A model generated the notes under the pieces. It was not told the origin of the DNA and searched no databases. It saw only the letters and a list, made by a program, of their open reading frames with translations. This document shows, in pieces, positions 25,583 to 34,655 of a DNA stretch of 64,000 nt. Position numbers and translations under genes: made by a program. The DNA is taken from contig NZ_CP076130.1 of NCBI RefSeq assembly GCF_018736065.1, positions 320,001 to 384,000 of the forward strand. The letters run 5' to 3'. Origin of the DNA: Flammeovirga kamogawensis. GTDB taxonomy: Bacteria; Bacteroidota; Bacteroidia; Cytophagales; Flammeovirgaceae. How positions within the stretch are numbered: position 1 is the stretch's first letter; every line of letters begins with the position of its first letter.

Positions 25583-25920
25583 ACCTAATTCATTTATACT
25601 AGATGCAGTAACTATTGCGTTCTGATTATACTATTATTTAAACTTCTAAATTATTTATATGAATTAAAATTTACTACTTTTTATACTAGGATTACTACTT
25701 GACTTTTTATAATCTGACACTTTATACTTCAATTATTCACCTAATAAAATAAGGAAATTTACTTCCATCAATATTTGTCAAACTAAAATATGTTGAAATC
25801 TTAAAATTGATTCTTGATTGAATAAATCAATTACACCCTTAAAAAGCATTATTATCCATCTAAAACTTAAAATAATGTTAATTTTTCACATATATTTAAT
25901 AAAAAATGACAAGTGTCATA

Positions 25921-25959
25921 TTGCCACTTAAAATAAATAGTGTATATTTGGTCAACCAA
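25921..25959 (+). promoter_or_regulatory. susC promoter with overlapping FadR-type operator
   Basis: TTG (25921-25923), a 19-base spacer, then TATATTTG (25943-25950) match the Bacteroidota -33/-7 promoter. The dyad TTGGTCAACCAA (25948-25959) overlaps the -7 box and the expected start of transcription. It shares 16 identical bases with the kdgF promoter region. Binding here would block RNA polymerase. Confidence 0.8.
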
Positions 25960-26015
25960 CATCCAATCTAAACATATAAAATGAATGAAATGTACTTCTT
26001 TTAAAGAATAAGTAA

Positions 26016-29000
26016 ATGTTAAGATTTATACTGAAATGGCAAAAGCAGCTATTTATTTTTTTAGTAATGATACTTATAAATACTTCAGCCTATGCGCAAG
26101 TTCAAGTATCAGGAATAGTAACTTCTAAGTCTGATGAATTTCCGATACCCGGAGTTACAATTCTAGTAAAAGGCACAACTGTTGGAACGGTAACAAACTT
26201 TGATGGTAAATATACTATTACTTGTGAACCAAATGATATGCTAGTATTTAGGTATATCGGAATGGAAGAACAATACATCGAGGTAAATAACCAAACAACA
26301 ATTAACGTTTTAATGGTTGACAAACTAGAACACCTTGATGAGGTAGTTGTAGTTGGTTACGGTACTCAACGTAAATCTCACGTAACGGGTGCAATCTCAA
26401 AAGTAAAAAATGAAAAATTAGATCAGTTACCTGTATCTCGTGTAGACGAAGCCTTAATTGGTCAGGTTTCTGGGGTAAACATTCAAATGACGAACCCTCA
26501 AGCAGGTTCATCTCCAACAATTCAGGTACGTGGTGTAGGTTCTATCGGAGCTGCCGCATCTCCTGCAGTAGTTGTCGATGGGGTTCTTGTAGATTCAGAT
26601 TATCTAGCCTCGTTAGATATGAATGATGTGGAATCTATAGAGGTATTAAAGGATGCTTCATCTGCAGCAATCTTTGGTTCTAGAGGTGGTAATGGTGTAA
26701 TCATGATTACTACAAAATCTGGAGAGCCGGGGGAAACAAAGTTTAGTTTTAATAGTTATTATGGTCGTAAATGGGCTTTAACTAGAGATAACTTCCGTCC
26801 AACTGTTGCTCAAACAAAAGCAACTGCAGAAGCTTATAGAGCAGAAATTGAACAAAACTTCCCTGATTACGCAGAAGATGAACAATTAAACTACATCTAT
26901 AACAAGGCGAACACAACTATTACAAGGTTGGAGCACATGCAGAGAATCACTCCTGGTGAAGAAACTGATTGGCAAGATATTATCTTTCAAGAAGGAAATA
27001 TTCAATCGTACTCTTTAAGTGCTAACGGTGGTTCTGAGAATACTAATTATCATATCTCTGGTGCCTATCTACAAGATGATGGAGTTTTACTTGCAGATTC
27101 TTATTCTAAAATGAATTTACGCTTTAAATTAAAAACAAAGCTGTCTAAGAAATTAGAATTAGGTGTCAATTTTAACCCAACAAGGGAGCAAAAGCAAGTT
27201 TTTCCAACTTCAGTGCATGAGTCACTTCGTCAATCGTCTTGGTTACCAATTAAGCACGATGACCACACAATTCAATTTGTAGATAGAGGAAACTTTCCAG
27301 ATGTAGCTGTAGGAGATTATGCACAAGAATCTCATTTTAACAACTATCCAGATCCGAACGATCCTACTAAGACATTACCGAATTTGAGTGTAACAAATAA
27401 CTCAAATCCATATGCAAATATTGTAGAGCGTGACCACAAAGAACTTACGCATAGAATTTATGCAAGTGCATATGTGAAATATAAAATCTTAAAAGGGTTA
27501 AACTTCCGTTCGTCGCTTGTTACAAACTACCGTAACAGAGCTCGTAATTACTACGATGGAACAAAAGCAACTAGAAATGGTGCTGCTGATGCTCGATTAA
27601 GAACAAGAACTTATAATGATTTTGCATGGATAAACGATAACTACTTTACATACAATAAAACCTTTAACGGCAGACACGATTTAAATGCAACTTTAGGTAT
27701 GTCTTTTGAACAAAGGAATTATAATTTCACAGAAACAATTGGTACAGGTTTTACAAATGATGCCGTACAAACAATGAATGCAGCTTCGACTATTGCTTAC
27801 GGAGATGAATCTAGAGCGGTAGAAACTTTACATTCTATTTTTGCTCGTGTGAATTATGCTTTTGATGATAAATATCTATTCTCACTTTCAATGCGTACAG
27901 ATGGTAGTTCTAAATTCGGATCTAATTATAAGTACGGTGTTTTCCCTGCTGCATCTTTTGGATGGAGAATTACAGAAGAAAGCTTTATGGATAATGTAAA
28001 TTGGATATCAGTATTAAAGCCAAGAATATCTTATGGTATTACGGGTAATAATTCAGGTATTGGATATTACGAAGCATTAGAAAGAATGTCTCCATCAGGA
28101 GCAGTAGTAGGAGGTAATGTATCTTCTGGTTATGTACCGTCTAATATTGCACAACCTGATTTACGTTGGGAACAGCAAGTTGAGCTTAACCCAGGTATTG
28201 ATTATGGATTTTTTGGAAACAGAGTTTTTGGTTCTGTTGAATGGTACCGTCGTACTTCTTCAAACCTATTGTTAAGCCAACAAATACCTTCAATCACAGG
28301 TTTTGATCAAAGAACAATTAACTTAGGACAGGTACAAAACCAAGGTTTCGAATTTGAAATGAGTGTGAAACCTATCGTATCATCTAAATTTAATTGGACG
28401 TTAACAGCAAACGCATCAACAAATGAAAATAAATTAATTGATTTTGGTGGTGTTGATAGCTTAATAACTATTGTAGATTCAAAAAGACCAGCTAACTGGA
28501 TTGCTGTAGAAGGACAACCTATTTCATCTTTCTATGGTTACCAAATAGATCGTTCTAAAGGTGATAATGGAAAAGTTCCTTTTGAGTACTTAAACGAAGG
28601 TTTCTGGCCAATTGGTGGTAAATCTCAAATGGGTTATGTTAAGGATTTAAATGACGATGGTGTTATTGATGATAAAGATCGTACGATTTTAGGTTCGCCA
28701 TATCCAACTTTTATTTGGTCTGTTACTAACTCATTCCAAGTAGGACCATTTGATATTATGTTCATGTTCCAAGGTTCTATGGGTGGAAAAACGCTTAATA
28801 TAGATCCTCAGTACTACGAGTATCAAACAATGCAAGGACAGCGTCCTAATACGCAATTCTTTGATGATATGAGTTTAGTAAAAGAAAGAATTCTAACAGA
28901 TGACGTTGTTCAGGATGCTTCTTTTATTGCACTTAGAAGTTTAAACATGGGCTTTACATTGCCTGAGCGTTGGATTACTAAAATTGGTTTAAATAAAACA

Positions 29001-29165
29001 CGCCTATATTGTTCTGGTACAAACCTACTTTACATAATGGCTGATGATTATACTTCTTTCAACCCTGAAGGGATAAGAGACGAAGGACCAATTAATTATG
29101 GTTATCAAAGAGGAGCTGCTCCAATTCCTCGCTCATTTATTATAGGTATTAACGCTGAATTTTAA
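26016..29165 (+). CDS. SusC-like TonB-dependent receptor of the alginate locus
   Basis: A 1049-residue outer-membrane importer. Signal peptide ~1-27 (SAYAQ), carboxypeptidase-regulatory-like domain ~29-110, plug from ~115 starting with the SusC signature DEVVVVGYGTQRKSH, then the barrel. Substrate is most likely alginate oligosaccharides, since PL7, KdgF and the SDR lie just upstream and the promoter shares their operator. The SusD gene follows after 14 bases. Family length and domain set are normal. Confidence 0.94.
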   Translation: MLRFILKWQKQLFIFLVMILINTSAYAQVQVSGIVTSKSDEFPIPGVTILVKGTTVGTVTNFDGKYTITCEPNDMLVFRYIGMEEQYIEVNNQTTINVLMVDKLEHLDEVVVVGYGTQRKSHVTGAISKVKNEKLDQLPVSRVDEALIGQVSGVNIQMTNPQAGSSPTIQVRGVGSIGAAASPAVVVDGVLVDSDYLASLDMNDVESIEVLKDASSAAIFGSRGGNGVIMITTKSGEPGETKFSFNSYYGRKWALTRDNFRPTVAQTKATAEAYRAEIEQNFPDYAEDEQLNYIYNKANTTITRLEHMQRITPGEETDWQDIIFQEGNIQSYSLSANGGSENTNYHISGAYLQDDGVLLADSYSKMNLRFKLKTKLSKKLELGVNFNPTREQKQVFPTSVHESLRQSSWLPIKHDDHTIQFVDRGNFPDVAVGDYAQESHFNNYPDPNDPTKTLPNLSVTNNSNPYANIVERDHKELTHRIYASAYVKYKILKGLNFRSSLVTNYRNRARNYYDGTKATRNGAADARLRTRTYNDFAWINDNYFTYNKTFNGRHDLNATLGMSFEQRNYNFTETIGTGFTNDAVQTMNAASTIAYGDESRAVETLHSIFARVNYAFDDKYLFSLSMRTDGSSKFGSNYKYGVFPAASFGWRITEESFMDNVNWISVLKPRISYGITGNNSGIGYYEALERMSPSGAVVGGNVSSGYVPSNIAQPDLRWEQQVELNPGIDYGFFGNRVFGSVEWYRRTSSNLLLSQQIPSITGFDQRTINLGQVQNQGFEFEMSVKPIVSSKFNWTLTANASTNENKLIDFGGVDSLITIVDSKRPANWIAVEGQPISSFYGYQIDRSKGDNGKVPFEYLNEGFWPIGGKSQMGYVKDLNDDGVIDDKDRTILGSPYPTFIWSVTNSFQVGPFDIMFMFQGSMGGKTLNIDPQYYEYQTMQGQRPNTQFFDDMSLVKERILTDDVVQDASFIALRSLNMGFTLPERWITKIGLNKTRLYCSGTNLLYIMADDYTSFNPEGIRDEGPINYGYQRGAAPIPRSFIIGINAEF

Positions 29166-29179
29166 TCATCACTATTGAA

Positions 29180-30544
29180 ATGAAATCAATTATAAAAATA
29201 GTTTTCGCAGTAGTATTATCGAGCTTAGTTGCTTGTAATGACTTTCTGACGGAATATCCGATATCTGAAGTAGGCGTTGACAACTACTTAAAAAATGATG
29301 ACGAAGTTGAAACTGCAGTTATAGGCATCTATTCTGGCCTACAAGATGTTGTTCAACAAGAATATGCAATTTTAGAGATGAGATCTGACAATGCTGGAAC
29401 ACGTAGTGGTGTAGGTGATTGGGCTCAATTCGAATCTTTTACTTTAATTACAACAAACTCTGTTGTTGCTAATTATTGGAATGCATGTTACAGTACTTTA
29501 TACAGAACAAATTTAGTTCTTGCTAGTATTGAAAATGTTGTAGACCCTACTAAAAAGCAACAATTTGAAGCTGAAGCTCGCTTTGTTAGAGCTTATATTC
29601 ACTTTAATTTAGTCCGCCTATTTGGTAGTGTTCCAATTGCAAACAGAAAGGTAGAAGAAGGTGATTTAGAAGGATACAAACAAGTTGAAGCTAGTGAAAT
29701 TTATACATTAGTAGAAGAAGACTTAAGGTTTGCTACAGAGAATTTACTTTCAAGAGATCAAATTACTTTAGGTAGAGCAAATAAAGAAACAGCAGAAACA
29801 ATGTTGGCAAAATACTTCTTAAAATTTAAGAACTATGATGAAGCTAAAACATTATTACAAGCTGTTATCGATAGAGGAAACTTCTCTCTAGCAACAAATT
29901 ATGAAGATATTTTTTATCAAGAATTAGGCAGCGAAATTATTTTCCCTATCTCTTTTATTGATGATAATACTGATAATTCTCAATCTTTCTCTTATTACTT
30001 TTTATACGAGCAAGGTTCACACAATTATGCTACTGAAGATATGATAAATCTCTATGAATCTTCGCCTGGTATAGCTGGAGAAGACTATAGATATACAACA
30101 AACATTGTCGACCAACGTGGTGAAAGACAAGGTTGTGGTAAATTCTTATCAATATCAAGTAATATTAGATTATCTGGTAACGATTACGTTCACACAAGAT
30201 ATACAGATGTGCTTTTACTTTATGTAGAAGCAGTAATTGGAGATAGTTTCCAAACATCAGATGCTGTTGCATTAAGTTACTTTAATGCAATAAGACAACG
30301 TGCTGGGTTAGCAGAAATACAAAATATTACTAGCCCAAGATTAGCAACAGAAAGAAGAAAGGAATTTCTATATGAAAACCAACGTTGGTTTGATTTAGAT
30401 AGAACTGGGAATCTTGAAGCAACAATTACAAACTTTATGAATAACCAAGGATTAAACTTTGACAAACGCCATTTATTACTACCAATTCCACAAAGAGAAA
30501 TTGACACAAGTAAGGGGCAACTAGATCAAAACCCTGGTTACTAG
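29180..30544 (+). CDS. SusD/RagB-like lipoprotein of the alginate locus
   Basis: A 454-residue surface lipoprotein that binds oligosaccharide and caps the SusC channel. Lipobox LVAC (C19) then NDFLTEYP, a common start for RagB/SusD. TPR helices follow, and the C-terminal SusD motif RRKEFLYENQRWFDLDR near residues 390-406 is strong (longer than usual match to the family R-x-E-F--E--R--DL-R). The end, LLPIPQREIDTSKGQLDQNPGY, is the classic family tail (key points LLPIPQREID and QNPGY). Co-transcribed with SusC. Confidence 0.94.
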   Translation: MKSIIKIVFAVVLSSLVACNDFLTEYPISEVGVDNYLKNDDEVETAVIGIYSGLQDVVQQEYAILEMRSDNAGTRSGVGDWAQFESFTLITTNSVVANYWNACYSTLYRTNLVLASIENVVDPTKKQQFEAEARFVRAYIHFNLVRLFGSVPIANRKVEEGDLEGYKQVEASEIYTLVEEDLRFATENLLSRDQITLGRANKETAETMLAKYFLKFKNYDEAKTLLQAVIDRGNFSLATNYEDIFYQELGSEIIFPISFIDDNTDNSQSFSYYFLYEQGSHNYATEDMINLYESSPGIAGEDYRYTTNIVDQRGERQGCGKFLSISSNIRLSGNDYVHTRYTDVLLLYVEAVIGDSFQTSDAVALSYFNAIRQRAGLAEIQNITSPRLATERRKEFLYENQRWFDLDRTGNLEATITNFMNNQGLNFDKRHLLLPIPQREIDTSKGQLDQNPGY

Positions 30545-30592
30545 AAGTGTAATTAAACAACACACTAGAAAGCAATGCGTTTTTAACGCTTA

Positions 30593-30676
30593 GATAGAAT
30601 GGAGTATACAGGAAACTAAACAAATAAATACTTTCCTTTATCGGTTAATTTATAAATAGATTCCCTCCATTCTATC
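30593..30676 (+). repeat. Long-range inverted repeat between susD and the T9SS protein gene
   Basis: GATAGAATGGAG (30593-30604) and CTCCATTCTATC (30665-30676) are perfect complements 60 bases apart. GGAAA and TTTCC pair inside. No T run follows, so it is more likely an mRNA stability or processing structure than a terminator. Confidence 0.45.
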
Positions 30677-30719
30677 TCCTATCAATACTTAAAAACAACA
30701 TATTGTAAAAAATTTACAC

Positions 30720-33700
30720 ATGAGAAATTTTAACAACATTATAAATTTATGCTTACTTTTTCTTTTAGGAACTGTAAGTGTATATGCTCAACAAACAGAT
30801 ACACCTCATACAGCAGGTAACGAAGGTGTTTATGTATTCCAAGCAACAGAGTATTTTTCTAACAATGCTGGTTCAAATTCTTTTGATGGTGAAGTTTGGG
30901 TACAAGGAACTGACGAAGTAGTTGGTGATTACATGTATTTAGAAAACACTTCTTCAGACAACAGAAATGAAACTTCTGCTGAAAGAGGAGATAGTCCATC
31001 ATTAACTTATAAGATTAATATGGAATCTGCTCAAAAAGGTTTTGTTTGGGCATTAATCAATGAAGGTGCAAAAGATGCTGGTCGTATTTATGTAAATATG
31101 AATGACTTAGATTTAGATAAGCGTGCTGCAAATTCTTATGGTAGTGCTGCTAAATCTCGAATTTCTGATGAAATGAAAGGCCAGTGGCAATGGATTCTGC
31201 TTAATAATCAAGCAAATGAAAAAATCGTTCTAAGTGGAGATAATACTATCGAATTTTTTAAAGCAAGACCAGATATCAAAATTGCAAAAATTGCTTTTAC
31301 TCCTATACAAGAGCTTAATATGATTATTAATGCTCCTATGTTAACTGTTACAGAAAATGATGGTACAAACCTTACTATAACAATAGGAGATCCGTCATTA
31401 ACAGGAGAATTATACGACTTTGAAGAAGTTATCTACGATCCAAAAAATTATTTTTATAGAGTTCAAGTAGGTGGGGAGTTAATCAATGATGCTGCTACTG
31501 AAAATACAATTGTAATACCTTTAGCAGATTTAACATCAGATGTTGATGTTGAGGTACAAGTTGGTCATCAATTCAGAAAGAATAGCGAGGAAAATTTAGA
31601 TAACTACTCTTTAACTACTACGTTAACTGTAAATGCTACTTCTCAACCTGAAGAAGATGGTAGTTTAGAACCAACAACAGATCCGCACTTAGCGGATGGA
31701 AATGGTATTTATATGTTCTCTGCTACAGAATTTGCAGAAAATAAAGAAGGTTCAGCATTTGGAGCTCAAGATTTCTCTGGAGAAAAATGGGTAAAAGGTA
31801 CTGATGAAGTAATTGGAGATTACATGTATTTAGAAAATACTACTTCAGACAATAGAAATGAAACTTCGTCTGAAAGAGCTGCTTCTCCTTCTTTAGTTTA
31901 TAAGATAAATATGGAGTCTGCAAAAACAGGTTTTGTATGGGCTTTAATAAATGAAGGTTCAAAAGATGCTGGTCGTATTTATGTTAACATGAATGATCTA
32001 GATTTAGATAAACGTAAAGTAGATTCTTACGGTAGTGCTGCTAGATCTAGAATTTCAGATCATATGAAAGGAGAATGGCAGTGGATTTTGCTTAATAATC
32101 AAGCAAATGATAATGTTGTTATTAAAGGTGACAATACATTAGAGATTTTTAAAGCAAGACCTAATATTAAGATAGCTAAAATTGCATTTACACCTCAGCA
32201 GGATATCAATTTAATAATTGATACAAAAATGCCTAGTGTTACTGATAATGATGGCACAAACTTAACTATCGGTTGGGATGAGCCTACTTTAACGGGTGAT
32301 CTTTACGATAAAAATGATGCAGTTTTTGCAACAAAAACATACTACTATAGAGTAAAATTAGGTGAAGAAGTTATAGGTGATGATATTACTACAAGAACAA
32401 TTCAAATTCCTCTAACAAATTTAACAGAAGCTAAAATTGTTACTGTGGAAGTTGGGCATGAATTTAAGAAAAACAGTTCTGGAACTCACCCAACATATTC
32501 TATTCCAGGAGAAATTTCTGTAGATGCTACTTCTATGCCTTCCGAAGGTGAAGATAACGAAGCACCAACAAAACCTTCAGACCTTGCTTCTTCTAATATT
32601 ACTCAAAATTCAATCACTTTATCTTGGACTACAGCAACAGACAATATTGGTGTTGTAGGTTATAAAATTAAGCAAGACGGAGGAGAGTTGTCAAGTAGAA
32701 TTACAGACGGAACAAGTACTACAATTTCTGGATTACAGCCTGAAACTGAATATTCATTTTCTGTGATTGCTTATGATGCTGCTGGAAATGATTCTGAAAT
32801 GTCAGATGTTCATACAGTTTCTACAATAGCAGTACCGACTAACCCTGACGGTGAATACCAAGATTTTATTCATCAAGCAGACGGTGAAGGAGTGTACCAA
32901 TTCGATGCTGTTGAGTTTGCTTCAAACTTACCTGGTAGTGACGCTTTTGATGGCCAAAAGTGGTTAGTAGGTACAGACGAAGTTGTTGGTAAATACTTGT
33001 ATTTAGAGAATACAGATACAACAACTAATGTCAATAAAGTATCTGCAGACAGAATGAAGTCTCCTTCTTTATCATATAAAATTAGTATGCCTGAAGTACA
33101 AACAGGATTCATCTGGGCTTTAATTAATCAAGGTGAAAAGAATGGTGGTAAAATTTATGGTAGCGTAAACGGTATTGATGTTGATAAAAGAAAGAGTGGT
33201 GAATACGGTGCTGCTTTTGGCTCTAGAATTTCTGGTGATTTAGTTGGTAAATGGCAATGGGTTTTAGTTGGCTATCAGATTAGAAATAAAGATGCTACAA
33301 TGCTAAAAGAAGGCATAAACGAAATTGCATTCTTTATGGGGTATCCAAATATTAAAATTGCAAAAGTGATTTATGCTCCAAGACAGGAAATTTTACCAAT
33401 TATCAATGCTCCTAAAATCAGAATTCAAGCAAACGACGAAACTACTGTAACAGTATCTTGGGAAGAGCCAGTGCTGACAGGAGAGCTTTATAATAAAATT
33501 CCTGAGATTATAAATCCAAAAGATTACACGTTTAGAGTGAAATTAGAAGGTCGAGATGAGGTAGATATAAAAGAAAGACAGTATGTAATTGATAAAAATT
33601 TTTTAAAAGGTGGAAAAACGTTTACCGTGGAGATTGGTCATCAGTTTAGAAAAAGTAGTAATGAAAATGCTTTATTCTTCTCTTTACCAGCTTCAATCCC

Positions 33701-34556
33701 AGTAACAGAAGATAGTCAACCAGATTTTGAAGCACCAACTACTCCTACAGATTTAACTTCTATAGATACACAAGGAACAAATGTTGCTTTAAGTTGGACT
33801 GCTTCTACGGATAACATTGGTGTAGTTGGTTATTATATTTTCCAAGATGGTATTAAGATCCAAGAAGTTCAATCTACTTCTTATAAAGTTTCTGGTTTAA
33901 CTCCATCAACAAATTATACTTTCGAAGTACAAGCGTATGATTTAACTGGTAATTTATCAGAAAAATCTACACCACTAGTACTTACAACTAATGCTGAAGA
34001 CGAAGTAATTGGCGACCGTCCAAATATTGTTTCAGAATTATCAGCATCTCAAATAACAGCAAATTCATTTACAGTAAGTTGGAAACCATCAAACTCTTTA
34101 AATGGAATAAATGCTTATTATATATTCTTAAAAGTATCGGGTTCTGATAATGACTTTAAAATGGTTGCAGAATTGAATGGAGAAACATTCTCTTTTAATC
34201 TTACAAACCTTGAAATTGGAACATCATACGATGTTATGATAAGAGCTGAAGACGGTGAAGGTTTCTTATCAGAAGAATCTAGCGTTTTAACTCAGTTAAC
34301 ATTAGATGCACCACTTTCTGTGGATACAAACTCAACAGTGAAATTAATTCAAAGTGTATATCCTAATCCAAGTATTAATGATATAAATATTGAATTTTCA
34401 ACTGAAGTAACTTATCAAGTTTATGATCTTACAGGGTATACTGTAGTAGAAGGTTCTGCTAGAAACCTTAAGATTAACCTTGTATCAGGTACTTATATTT
34501 TAGTTGCTATTGATAAAAATGGCAATAAAGAAGTCACTAAATTAATGTGCTTCTAA
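30720..34556 (+). CDS. T9SS-secreted multi-module protein, probable alginate-binding
   Basis: A 1278-residue surface or secreted protein with no recognisable catalytic domain. Signal peptide 1-23 (VYAQQ). Three homologous ~175-residue modules (about 28-200, 330-505, 715-890) share DEVVGDYMYLEN, FVWALINEG, DLDLDKR, and W-W-L-N motifs, and resemble CBM35/CBM6-type beta-sandwiches. Each is followed by a FN3-like segment, with further FN3 domains at ~620-705, ~1005-1095 and ~1105-1190. The last ~70 residues are a type-A T9SS sorting domain (VYPNPS, then a GTYILVAIDKNG-type end). Position after susD is where SusE/SusF glycan-binding proteins usually sit. I infer a non-catalytic glycan-capture role. 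Confidence 0.8.
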   Translation: MRNFNNIINLCLLFLLGTVSVYAQQTDTPHTAGNEGVYVFQATEYFSNNAGSNSFDGEVWVQGTDEVVGDYMYLENTSSDNRNETSAERGDSPSLTYKINMESAQKGFVWALINEGAKDAGRIYVNMNDLDLDKRAANSYGSAAKSRISDEMKGQWQWILLNNQANEKIVLSGDNTIEFFKARPDIKIAKIAFTPIQELNMIINAPMLTVTENDGTNLTITIGDPSLTGELYDFEEVIYDPKNYFYRVQVGGELINDAATENTIVIPLADLTSDVDVEVQVGHQFRKNSEENLDNYSLTTTLTVNATSQPEEDGSLEPTTDPHLADGNGIYMFSATEFAENKEGSAFGAQDFSGEKWVKGTDEVIGDYMYLENTTSDNRNETSSERAASPSLVYKINMESAKTGFVWALINEGSKDAGRIYVNMNDLDLDKRKVDSYGSAARSRISDHMKGEWQWILLNNQANDNVVIKGDNTLEIFKARPNIKIAKIAFTPQQDINLIIDTKMPSVTDNDGTNLTIGWDEPTLTGDLYDKNDAVFATKTYYYRVKLGEEVIGDDITTRTIQIPLTNLTEAKIVTVEVGHEFKKNSSGTHPTYSIPGEISVDATSMPSEGEDNEAPTKPSDLASSNITQNSITLSWTTATDNIGVVGYKIKQDGGELSSRITDGTSTTISGLQPETEYSFSVIAYDAAGNDSEMSDVHTVSTIAVPTNPDGEYQDFIHQADGEGVYQFDAVEFASNLPGSDAFDGQKWLVGTDEVVGKYLYLENTDTTTNVNKVSADRMKSPSLSYKISMPEVQTGFIWALINQGEKNGGKIYGSVNGIDVDKRKSGEYGAAFGSRISGDLVGKWQWVLVGYQIRNKDATMLKEGINEIAFFMGYPNIKIAKVIYAPRQEILPIINAPKIRIQANDETTVTVSWEEPVLTGELYNKIPEIINPKDYTFRVKLEGRDEVDIKERQYVIDKNFLKGGKTFTVEIGHQFRKSSNENALFFSLPASIPVTEDSQPDFEAPTTPTDLTSIDTQGTNVALSWTASTDNIGVVGYYIFQDGIKIQEVQSTSYKVSGLTPSTNYTFEVQAYDLTGNLSEKSTPLVLTTNAEDEVIGDRPNIVSELSASQITANSFTVSWKPSNSLNGINAYYIFLKVSGSDNDFKMVAELNGETFSFNLTNLEIGTSYDVMIRAEDGEGFLSEESSVLTQLTLDAPLSVDTNSTVKLIQSVYPNPSINDINIEFSTEVTYQVYDLTGYTVVEGSARNLKINLVSGTYILVAIDKNGNKEVTKLMCF

Positions 34557-34581
34557 GCAATTGAATACTGCAGACTGACAA

Positions 34582-34638
34582 ACAAAAGCGTCACCTTATT
34601 CCAATTACTAATGAACTGGAAAAAGGTGACGCTTTTTT
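34582..34638. terminator. Bidirectional terminator at the end of the alginate locus
   Basis: AAAAGCGTCACCTT (34584-34597) pairs with AAGGTGACGCTTTT (34623-34636). An inner CCAATT / AACTGG helix may extend it. It serves the plus-strand T9SS gene and the minus-strand DUF1254 gene. Confidence 0.85.
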
Positions 34639-34655
34639 AAATAACGCAGATAAAC

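Noticed and set aside
30669-30677. Nine-base complementarity (ATTCTATCT) between the tandem sRNA core and the leader before the T9SS gene.
   Set aside because: In such AT-rich sequence a 9-base match is expected by chance in 64 kb; not used as a target claim.
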